Assembly (NCBI GenBank): GCA_025352185.1 | Contig: JANXTV010000057.1 | Location: 1 to 6,963, forward strand | Direction of reading: 5' to 3' | DNA from: Oligoflexia bacterium | GTDB taxonomy: Bacteria > Bdellovibrionota > UBA1018 | Length of the DNA: 6,963 nt | In this document: piece after piece, positions 1 through 5,228 of the stretch | Position numbering within the stretch: position 1 is the first letter of the stretch | Layout of the letters: every line of letters starts with the position of its first letter | The notes under the pieces: generated by a model | Databases searched by the model: none | Seen by the model: the letters and a program-made list of their open reading frames with translations, nothing else | What the model was told of the DNA's origin: nothing | Position numbers and translations under genes: made by a program

Positions 1-1
1 C

Positions 2-736
2 GAAAAGTCACCGGTCTTCGAGCGAGAACGTGAAGTCGAACGATTTGCCACCCTCGGAGAAATGGCGGCGGGCCTCGCGCACGAGATTCGAAATCCTCTC
101 GGGGCGATAAAAGGCGCGGCCCAATATCTCGATCCAAGTTCAGATCGGCCCGAGAGTCGATTCCTCGGGGTGATCGTCGAAGAGGCCGACCGCTTAAATG
201 CGGTCGTCACGCAGTTCCTCGATTACGCAAAACCTTCGGCCGTGCGGGAGTATAAAGAAGTCGATTTAAACCTACTCATCCAGAAGCTCGTGATGCTGCT
301 CTCCACCACCGCGCCGGAAGGCGTCGATCTCCGGTTCCAATCTTCGCTACTCTCGGCGAAAATTCGGTGCGCGCCCGAACAGATCCACCAGGTCCTCTTA
401 AACCTCATCCAAAACGCGTTTAAGGCGCTCCGGAAGTGGGACGTTCCGACGAACCGTGGGGAAAAGCGCGTCGTCGTATCGCTCGATGCGTTCGAATCGA
501 CCGACCTTCACTCGATGGTTCGCGTGACGATCGAGGATAATGGGCCCGGAATCCCGCGAGAAAACCTCGAAAAGATCTTTATCCCTTTCTTTACGACGGA
601 TCCTTCCGGAACCGGTCTGGGTCTTCCCATCTGTAAAAAAATTATCCAAGCTCACGGGGGCGCGATCGAAGTGCAGTCCGCCGTGGGAGTCTCGACGCAA
701 TTCCGCGTAATTTTACCGCTTAAGGAGTCCGGATGA
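2..736 (+). CDS. Sensor histidine kinase, NtrB/AtoS-like, C-terminal part (5' truncated by window)
   Basis: This is the catalytic half of a two-component sensor kinase that autophosphorylates on histidine and passes the phosphate to the regulator encoded next door. The frame is open from the first bases, so the N-terminal sensor region lies outside the window; the ATG at 62 is internal, since it sits inside the dimerisation helix (FATLGEMAAGLAHEIRNPLG). The phospho-acceptor His is encoded at 80-82 within the H-box HEIRNP. The ATP-binding domain follows: N-box LLNLIQNAFKAL around 395-424, G1 box DNGPGI at 536-553, F-box IFIPFFTT, and G2 box GTGLGLPI at 608-631. All expected catalytic motifs are intact. 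The style matches the NtrB/AtoS/ZraS kinases that pair with sigma-54 regulators. The stop codon overlaps the next start (ATGA), implying translational coupling. The input signal cannot be told because the sensor is missing. Confidence 0.95.
   Translation, partial: EKSPVFEREREVERFATLGEMAAGLAHEIRNPLGAIKGAAQYLDPSSDRPESRFLGVIVEEADRLNAVVTQFLDYAKPSAVREYKEVDLNLLIQKLVMLLSTTAPEGVDLRFQSSLLSAKIRCAPEQIHQVLLNLIQNAFKALRKWDVPTNRGEKRVVVSLDAFESTDLHSMVRVTIEDNGPGIPRENLEKIFIPFFTTDPSGTGLGLPICKKIIQAHGGAIEVQSAVGVSTQFRVILPLKESG
722..727 (+). promoter_or_regulatory. Ribosome binding site of the response regulator
   Basis: AAGGAG lies 5 bases before the ATG at 733, inside the last codons of the kinase gene. It supports this start and the coupled translation of kinase and regulator. 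Confidence 0.75.
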
Positions 737-2142
737 AGGGTCGGGTCCTCGTCCTCGATGACGAAAAGAATATGGTGCTCGTCATTTCCGCGATGCTCGA
801 ACGCGCGGGATTCGAAGTGATGGCGTTTCAAGAACCCCGAGCGGCGCTCGAAGTGATTGAGAGCGAAGAGCTCGATGCCGTGATTACGGACCTCTACATG
901 CCCGGCGTCGGCGGAATGGAGGTCCTGACTCATGCGAAGCGGTTCCAGCCGCAAGTTCCGGTGGTGATGATCACCGCTTTCGGTACGGTAGAAAGTGCGG
1001 TGAACGCGCTGAAAAACGGTGCCTTCGATTTCATTACGAAACCATTCGATCAGGCCGAACTCCTCGGGGTGATCGAGAAGGCATGCCTGACGAGCCGCGA
1101 ACGTCAGAAAGAGCCGGGACCGAGTCCGGCCCAACCCGCGGCGAGTCCATCCCTCAGTGATCTCTTTTCCTTTACCGGAAAAAGTCCGCGCGTTACGGAA
1201 CTTCGGCGCGTGATCGAGAAGGTCGCGCCCTCGGATTCGACCATCTTAATTCTGGGGGAGAGTGGGACGGGAAAAGAACTCGTCGCGCAGGAAATCCATA
1301 ATCGGTCGCCTCGGGCGGACCGCGCACTCATTAAGGTGAATTGCGCCGTTATTCCGGCTCCACTCATCGAGAGCGAACTCTTCGGATATGAGCGGGGTGC
1401 CTTCACGGGGGCGGTCTCCTCGAAGCCGGGTCGATTCGAACTCGCCCACGAGGGCACACTCTTTTTAGACGAGGTCGGCGAAATGCCGCTCGAAATGCAG
1501 GCGAAACTTCTGCGCGCAATTCAGGAGCAAGAGTTCGAACGAGTCGGAGGACTCTCGACCATTCGGGTGAACGTTCGGTTAGTCGCGGCGACGAATCGGA
1601 ATCTCGCGACCGAAATTCGCGCGGGTCGATTCCGGGAAGATCTTTATTACCGATTAAATGTGGTCCCGATCGAACTCCCGGCGCTGCGCGAACGTCGCGA
1701 GGATATCGCACCCCTCATCGCGCAGTTTACCGAACGATTTAATGAGAAGTTCGGAAAATCGATTCGCCGAACCTCTCCCGAGGCCCTCTCCGTGCTCGAG
1801 CAATACCGCTGGCCGGGAAATATTCGGCAGCTCGAAAACGCGATGGAGCGAATGATTCTCATGAGCGAGGGCGAGGTGCTCACCGTGCGTGATCTTCCGG
1901 ATGAAATATCGGAAGAAGTTTACGCGGCTACGGGTGGACAGCCACCGGTCGAGGCGGGGACCGCTCCCGGATTTAAAGAAATCGTTCGGCGGCAGACCCA
2001 AACTACGGAAAGAACGCTGATCGAAAAGGCGCTCGAGGAGTCGGATGGAAACGTTACGCGCACCGCGGAAAAGCTCGGGCTTTCCCGGAAGGGCCTCCAA
2101 CTGAAAATTAAGGAACTCGGGATTCGGCGAGTGATCGAGTAA
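733..2142 (+). CDS. NtrC-family sigma-54-dependent response regulator
   Basis: This 469-residue transcriptional activator works with sigma-54 RNA polymerase and is presumably phosphorylated by the kinase just upstream. It has three domains. The receiver (about 1-118) has acidic pair D9/D10, phospho-acceptor D53, T81 and K103. After a Pro/Ser-rich linker (about 127-142), the AAA+ domain (about 147-385) shows Walker A GESGTGKE at 175-182, an intact sigma-54-contacting GAFTGA loop at 222-227, Walker B TLFLDE at 242-247, the segment FREDLYYRLNVVPI with putative arginine fingers, and the sensor II segment WPGNIRQLEN. A Fis-type helix-turn-helix closes the protein (about 431-464, NVTRTAEKLGLSRKGLQLKI). 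Length and order are typical of NtrC/AtoC/ZraR. No key residue is missing, so it should be an active, phosphorylation-controlled activator. Which genes it controls is unknown; I saw no convincing -24/-12 promoter in the window. Confidence 0.96.
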   Translation: MKGRVLVLDDEKNMVLVISAMLERAGFEVMAFQEPRAALEVIESEELDAVITDLYMPGVGGMEVLTHAKRFQPQVPVVMITAFGTVESAVNALKNGAFDFITKPFDQAELLGVIEKACLTSRERQKEPGPSPAQPAASPSLSDLFSFTGKSPRVTELRRVIEKVAPSDSTILILGESGTGKELVAQEIHNRSPRADRALIKVNCAVIPAPLIESELFGYERGAFTGAVSSKPGRFELAHEGTLFLDEVGEMPLEMQAKLLRAIQEQEFERVGGLSTIRVNVRLVAATNRNLATEIRAGRFREDLYYRLNVVPIELPALRERREDIAPLIAQFTERFNEKFGKSIRRTSPEALSVLEQYRWPGNIRQLENAMERMILMSEGEVLTVRDLPDEISEEVYAATGGQPPVEAGTAPGFKEIVRRQTQTTERTLIEKALEESDGNVTRTAEKLGLSRKGLQLKIKELGIRRVIE

Positions 2143-2159
2143 TTCCCTTTAGATGGTTT

Positions 2160-2175
2160 CGCCAATCTCTTGGCG
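2160..2175. repeat. Small perfect inverted repeat after the regulator gene
   Basis: CGCCAA-TCTC-TTGGCG forms a 6-bp stem with a 4-base loop, 18 bases past the regulator stop. No T-tract follows directly (the next T-run is near 2202-2207), so it is at best a weak transcription stop or a protein site. The whole 82-base gap 2143-2224 shows nothing else firm, and no good Shine-Dalgarno lies before the next ATG. Confidence 0.3.
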
Positions 2176-2224
2176 CGGATCATCGGGTCCAGAGTCAGTA
2201 GTTTTTTCGTGATACCCTAATGGC

Positions 2225-3184
2225 ATGCGGCGGTTCTCGCGATTCCTCGCGCTTTCTATCTTAATTTGCGGAATAAACGTACCAAACGGAGTCGCCGGTT
2301 GGGGAAGTTACGACGCGGAAAGTTTCGTCGACTGGGATCCGTTTGTGACTTCGATTCTCTGCGGCGAGTTCCTTTCTCCCGCCACCGAGAAAGCCCATTT
2401 CTCGCTCGACGGATACTCCTATGCTTCCTCTCCCGGAATCGTCATGAACGCGGAAGGGTTCGTTCCGTCGGTTTATTGGGAACGCCCGGGCCTTCGGAAG
2501 ATTACGCTGCACGGACGAGCGACCGACGTGACCCGATCGATTCGGGAAGCGGAGATCGATGAAGTTCGCTTAAAGGCTAGGCAGGCCGTACTCGAAAGTT
2601 ACGAGGAGCTCATTCAGTCGGAGATCCGGAAATGGGTCGACCAAATCGAGAGCGAAATTCCTCCCTCCCTGGTGAGTTTCGGTGTCGTACGGCAAGACAG
2701 CTCGGGAAAGATCGTCGGTGTCGTGCGCATCGTGAACGGAGCCGCACGGGAAGGAAAAGTACGTCTTCCCGCTTTCGACATCCTCCGCGCTCAGGGGAAG
2801 TTAACCGCGGCCGACGAGGCGAAGCTCCTAACTCGGTTTAATTACCACGGAAAGTCCGGCGGGGGAGAAGGGCTCGGAGTTCCGGTAGAGGAAATCGGCC
2901 AATTTTATATCGATAAAAGTCTTTCGGCGGCGGACCGGGAGGCCGTGCGGAGTCGACTCCTCCTCTGGATTTACTCGAATCACTTGGCAACTTCGATTTC
3001 GCCAAATGGGGTAAAAATTGTCCACACGAGTCGGCTCGGACATTACGAACTGTGGAGCCGAGCTTACGGATTTTCAGACGTCGTGCTCGAAAAAACGAAC
3101 TCCGCGGGCACGACCGAGTCGGTGGCCGCGGTCGCGTCCGACTTACTGGGTGAAAAAATTAAGGCGATTCTAAAGCCCCATTAG
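2225..3184 (+). CDS. Exported protein of unknown function with a GNAT-like C-terminal region
   Basis: I do not recognise this 319-residue protein as a named family. It begins with a Sec-type signal peptide: basic RRFSR, hydrophobic 7-19, probable cleavage after A24 or G25. C15 is not in a lipobox because residue 14 is Ile. Residues 26-100 are rich in aromatic and acidic residues. A charged helical stretch (about 104-145) follows. Residues 148-287 have the order expected of a GNAT/acyl-homoserine-lactone-synthase-like fold: a hairpin FGVVRQDSSGKIVGVVRIVN (152-171), a strand EIGQFYID (223-230), a helix (235-257), then GVKIVHTS...HYELWSRAYGF (262-283), which resembles the GNAT ending where an aromatic-Gly-Phe follows the acceptor helix. 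This fold call is by eye only. The ATG at 2225 has no clear ribosome site, but no in-frame alternative upstream looks better. It follows the two-component pair on the same strand but need not share its transcript, and it converges on the TetR gene with 10 bases between stops. Confidence 0.85.
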   Translation: MRRFSRFLALSILICGINVPNGVAGWGSYDAESFVDWDPFVTSILCGEFLSPATEKAHFSLDGYSYASSPGIVMNAEGFVPSVYWERPGLRKITLHGRATDVTRSIREAEIDEVRLKARQAVLESYEELIQSEIRKWVDQIESEIPPSLVSFGVVRQDSSGKIVGVVRIVNGAAREGKVRLPAFDILRAQGKLTAADEAKLLTRFNYHGKSGGGEGLGVPVEEIGQFYIDKSLSAADREAVRSRLLLWIYSNHLATSISPNGVKIVHTSRLGHYELWSRAYGFSDVVLEKTNSAGTTESVAAVASDLLGEKIKAILKPH

Positions 3185-3188
3185 GGCT
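3174..3188. terminator. Short hairpin between convergent genes (weak terminator candidate)
   Basis: AGCCC-CATTA-GGGCT is a 5-bp stem containing the stop codon of the exported protein gene (3182-3184) and lying just past the TetR stop on the other strand. Neither side has a clean T-tract; on the minus strand it is followed by TTAG and, further on, a T-run. It is the only candidate stop signal for these two convergent transcripts. Confidence 0.25.
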
Positions 3189-3194
3189 ACCGTC

Positions 3195-3824
3195 CTAGGC
3201 GAAACGCGCGAGCACGAGCTCGAGTTTTCGCAGGTGAATCGATTCACCGTCTGCCAAGTTTCCCGTCGAAACCCGGTTGAGAATACTTCCGAGCAGGAGT
3301 TCGTGAAGAATTTCTGTCGTTTCGGATAATGGGAGGGTAGTCGGTAGGGTCCCTTCCCGAATAGCGGCTTCGAGTAGTCCCGTGATCCGCCCGCGCGCGG
3401 CTTCGAGCACGCGCCGATAGAGTTCGCTGAACTCGGGATCGACGGAGCCGAGGTAGTAAAGGAGGAGAATCACGGAAGCCTGATCCGGCCGATCCCGGGC
3501 CCACCTAAAATTTCCTAGGAAGTGTTTCCGGAGCTGATCGAGGGAGGAATCATTTTCCGTACGAAGCTCTATTACGGAATCGCGGTTCGCCTGAACAACG
3601 TGGAGGACGACCTGCCGGGCGAGGCCCAGGCGATCTTTAAAGTAGTGGAGAATAGTCGTCTGACTGACTCCCGCCCGGTCCGCGATGAGCTGGAATGTCG
3701 TCGCGTGAAAGCCTCGCGTAGCCATGAGGGTGCACGTTAGATCGAGAAGGTCAGGCGCGGCGATCCCGGCCCGCGTTCCGGCGACTCGTTTTTTTCGGGT
3801 TTTTCGTTTCCTAGTTTCGGCCAT
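3195..3824 (-). CDS. TetR/AcrR-family transcriptional repressor
   Basis: This 209-residue protein is a one-component, ligand-responsive DNA-binding regulator of the cytoplasm. An unusually basic tail (residues 5-13, mostly Lys and Arg) precedes the TetR DNA-binding domain at about 25-68: a first helix ending TRGFHATTF, then LIADRAGVSQTTILHYFKD, the classic recognition helix with the conserved Tyr-Phe pair. The rest (about 75-209) is the all-helical ligand and dimer domain, which is too variable to reveal the inducer. Length is normal for the family. The ATG at 3824 gives a full HTH; the ribosome site is weak (AAGAG about 11 bases upstream). It is divergent from the small secreted protein gene, and the 137-base gap between them carries a perfect palindrome, so autoregulation and repression of the neighbour are likely by family habit. 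I see no efflux pump or enzyme gene as target. Confidence 0.93.
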   Translation of the reverse strand: MAETRKRKTRKKRVAGTRAGIAAPDLLDLTCTLMATRGFHATTFQLIADRAGVSQTTILHYFKDRLGLARQVVLHVVQANRDSVIELRTENDSSLDQLRKHFLGNFRWARDRPDQASVILLLYYLGSVDPEFSELYRRVLEAARGRITGLLEAAIREGTLPTTLPLSETTEILHELLLGSILNRVSTGNLADGESIHLRKLELVLARFA

Positions 3825-3835
3825 GAGAACATTAA

Positions 3836-3851
3836 CTCTTTAGAATTAGAG
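3836..3851. promoter_or_regulatory. Possible weaker regulator half-sites near the TetR start
   Basis: CTCT-N8-AGAG lies 12 bases upstream of the TetR start codon. The flanks TTAACTCTTTA and AATTAGAG resemble the half-sites of the perfect palindrome at 3905-3923, but here they point the opposite way. It could be a secondary site for autorepression or chance in AT-rich DNA. Confidence 0.2.
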
Positions 3852-3904
3852 ACAATTTCAGGTTAATAGCGCAGTGCGTAGTTTTTTCTAGCGCCAGCCC
3901 CCTT

Positions 3905-3923
3905 AATAGAGTATTACTCTATT
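3905..3923. promoter_or_regulatory. Probable TetR-family operator, perfect 19-bp palindrome
   Basis: AATAGAGTATTACTCTATT has 9-base arms that are exact reverse complements around the single centre base T3914. Its size, symmetry and position in the gap between a divergent TetR gene and another gene are what is known for TetR-family operators. It lies 38 bases before the GTG of the secreted protein gene and 80 bases before the TetR ATG, so it more likely blocks the promoter of the secreted protein gene. No clean -35/-10 pair could be assigned on either strand; TATTAC at 3912-3917, inside the palindrome, is a possible -10. The rest of the gap (3825-3961) is AT-rich with a T6 run at 3882-3887. 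Confidence 0.7.
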
Positions 3924-3952
3924 CGTACCTTTTTACCGAAAACTTTAACCCT

Positions 3953-3956
3953 GGAG
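3953..3956 (+). promoter_or_regulatory. Ribosome binding site deciding the GTG start
   Basis: GGAG sits 5 bases before the GTG at 3962. No ATG is available nearby in frame, and the GTG yields a complete signal peptide. Confidence 0.65.
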
Positions 3957-3961
3957 TCCCT

Positions 3962-4471
3962 GTGAAGTACCTATCCTTTATTTCCGTCGTGTTTCTTTCG
4001 GTCACCGGTAGTGCGTTCGCGAGCTACTGTGACAGTAACGCCTGCGTTTCTAAATCTCAGTGTGGCCAATTCTATCCCGCGACTCAGTCGAGCGCGACGA
4101 CGGCGATCGAGCTCGTGAAGAGTAATCGTCGTGACACCCGGAACCTGAATGAGCTCACGCTTTCCGTAAATGACCGGGAAGTCGATTCCCTCGAAGGCGT
4201 CATGCAAAATCCGGTGGGCAGCACGAACCAGTTTACGAAAGGTGCGTTTCCTGCCCAGTCGGATTTATACACCTATGAACACTACACGACCTTCACGGAT
4301 GATCTTCCGGAACATACCGACCCGCTCATATTCGGTCTCGTGGCCTGGGCAGCAAAGCTCGAGGAGAAAAACCCGGCCGACTACTCAACGGACGTAATTA
4401 TCGTACGTAGCCGCGGATCGGTAAAAGCTTTTCTGTGTACTCCACCGACTGGATATTCCGTAAAGAAATAG
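3962..4471 (+). CDS. Small secreted protein of unknown function, GTG start
   Basis: I do not recognise this 169-residue protein. It starts with a clear Sec signal peptide (MKYLSFISVVFLSVTGSAFA, cleavage after A20), so the mature form of about 149 residues is periplasmic or outside the cell. The mature N-terminus is cysteine-rich (C23, C28, C34) and a fourth cysteine, C159, is near the C-terminus, giving an even number that could form two disulfides. The middle is polar with many Thr, Ser and Asp/Glu; a segment DPLIFGLVAWAAKLEEK (about 120-136) is likely a helix, and a strand-like DVIIVRSRGSVKAFLCTPP follows. No catalytic motif or repeat is visible. It is divergent from a TetR gene with a palindromic operator between them, so its expression is probably conditional. 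It ends before a strong terminator and appears to be a single-gene transcript. Confidence 0.85.
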   Translation: MKYLSFISVVFLSVTGSAFASYCDSNACVSKSQCGQFYPATQSSATTAIELVKSNRRDTRNLNELTLSVNDREVDSLEGVMQNPVGSTNQFTKGAFPAQSDLYTYEHYTTFTDDLPEHTDPLIFGLVAWAAKLEEKNPADYSTDVIIVRSRGSVKAFLCTPPTGYSVKK

Positions 4472-4512
4472 ACCGCAGGGAGGGAATTATCTTCTCCCGG
4501 AACGAAGAAAAT

Positions 4513-4546
4513 AAAAAAGGGCCCCCTCGCGAGAGGAGGCCCTTTT
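4513..4546. terminator. Strong bidirectional intrinsic terminator with GNRA loop
   Basis: The arms AAAAGGGCC (4515-4523) and GGCCCTTTT (4538-4546) pair perfectly over 9 bp. After one C-A mismatch the stem continues as CCTC/GAGG, closed by a GCGA tetraloop. The plus-strand transcript ends in a U-run; the minus-strand transcript has a run of six U from the A-run at 4513-4518. It lies 41 bases past the secreted protein stop and 32 bases past the ComEA-like stop, so it serves both convergent genes. Confidence 0.9.
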
Positions 4547-4578
4547 CGTATGAGACGAGTAACGAAGTCGACTCCGTT

Positions 4579-5154
4579 TTACTGAACCGTGATCGAGTCC
4601 TTAATTTTATTATAGATCCCTTGCTTGATCCCTTTTACTTTCATGATGTCTTCAGGATTCGCAAACGGACGCGATGAAATGATGGCTTCGGCTTTCTTTT
4701 CACCGATGCCAGGAAGTTTTTCGATGTCTTCCTTCGTCGCGGTGTTCAGATTAATTTTCTGGCCGGGGGCGAGTTTCGTGTTCGCAGATTTTGCGACGGT
4801 CACTTTCTTTTCGACGGCCGTGGTAGCGGTATTCATTCCGGTATTCGTCGCCGCGGTGGCCGCGGTGGTCGTCGTGGTAACGGTCTTCGTAGTTTCTGCT
4901 TTTACATCGCCCGAGGTGGTGACGAGTTCTTTCAGCTTCTCGAATTTCTTTCCGTCGCCGATTCCTTTTACTTTCTTCAGGTCATCGACCGAGGCGAACG
5001 GACGCGCGGCCACGATATCTTTCGCGACTTTCGCGCCGATACCCGGAAGGGCTTCAAGTTCGGACTGGGTAGCCGTATTCAGGTTAACGGTGCCCGCGAA
5101 AGCGAGCGAGAGGTTCATGGCGAGAAACAGAATAATACTGATGATTTTTTTCAT
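4579..5154 (-). CDS. ComEA-like secreted DNA-binding protein with two helix-hairpin-helix units
   Basis: This 191-residue protein has a Sec signal peptide (cleavage after A20, SLAFA) and two copies of the ComEA-type (HhH)2 domain, at about 22-80 and 132-190. Each starts with NLNTAT, has the hairpin LPGIG followed by an Ala/Ile helix and RPF, then a second hairpin: KGIGDG in copy 1 but KGIKQG in copy 2, where the last hairpin Gly is replaced. Single-domain ComEA proteins bind DNA during uptake by competent cells in the periplasm, usually beside ComEC; no other competence gene is here. The linker (about 84-131) is Thr/Ala-rich, low complexity and probably flexible. The DNA-binding role is inferred from the HhH motifs, and another nucleic-acid task is possible. 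A strong ribosome site supports the start, and the gene ends in a shared terminator. Confidence 0.9.
   Translation of the reverse strand: MKKIISIILFLAMNLSLAFAGTVNLNTATQSELEALPGIGAKVAKDIVAARPFASVDDLKKVKGIGDGKKFEKLKELVTTSGDVKAETTKTVTTTTTAATAATNTGMNTATTAVEKKVTVAKSANTKLAPGQKINLNTATKEDIEKLPGIGEKKAEAIISSRPFANPEDIMKVKGIKQGIYNKIKDSITVQ
4851..4868. repeat. 9-bp tandem duplication in the Thr/Ala linker
   Basis: CCGCGGTGG occurs twice head to tail inside the linker-coding part of the ComEA-like gene. It keeps the frame and encodes a repeated Ala-Ala-Thr. It fits length variation of a flexible linker by slippage. Confidence 0.5.
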
Positions 5155-5162
5155 TGCGAGTT

Positions 5163-5168
5163 CTCCTT
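5163..5168 (-). promoter_or_regulatory. Ribosome binding site of the ComEA-like gene
   Basis: AAGGAG on the minus strand lies 8 bases before the ATG at 5154. It is a strong match and confirms the start. Confidence 0.8.
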
Positions 5169-5182
5169 AGGTTTAAGCCTTA

Positions 5183-5211
5183 GTCGTATCGCTTCCAAAG
5201 ATCGACGCCAA
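5183..5211 (-). promoter_or_regulatory. Candidate sigma-70-type promoter for the ComEA-like gene
   Basis: On the minus strand TTGGCG (5211-5206) and TACGAC (5188-5183) are separated by 17 bases. Matches to the consensus are only partial, but the predicted transcript would start near 5176 and leave a short leader holding the ribosome site. No terminator was found between the phospholipase stop and this gene, so read-through is also possible. Confidence 0.35.
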
Positions 5212-5228
5212 CAGAATTTTAGAGTCAG

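Noticed and set aside
652..1134. Open frame of 160 codons on the minus strand under the response regulator
   Set aside because: It is opposite the receiver domain with all motifs on the plus strand. Open antisense frames are expected at this GC and codon bias.
2160..2175. Hairpin after the response regulator as an intrinsic terminator
   Set aside because: The stem is only 6 bp and no T-tract follows directly; listed only as an inverted repeat.
2258..2272. Lipobox around C15 of the exported protein
   Set aside because: The residue before Cys is Ile, not Gly, Ala or Ser, so lipidation is unlikely.
3872..3880. CGCA-G-TGCG small palindrome in the TetR gap
   Set aside because: The 4-bp arms are short enough to be chance, and it is overshadowed by the 19-bp palindrome.
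4625..5170. Open frame of 181 codons on the plus strand opposite the ComEA-like gene
   Set aside because: It is an antisense shadow: the minus strand has a signal peptide, clear HhH motifs and a strong ribosome site. The plus frame is Phe/Ser/Val-rich with no homology pattern.
5169..5180. Near-palindrome AGGTTTAAGCCT before the ComEA-like gene
   Set aside because: It has an imperfect central pair, overlaps the expected leader, and has no partner regulator nearby.
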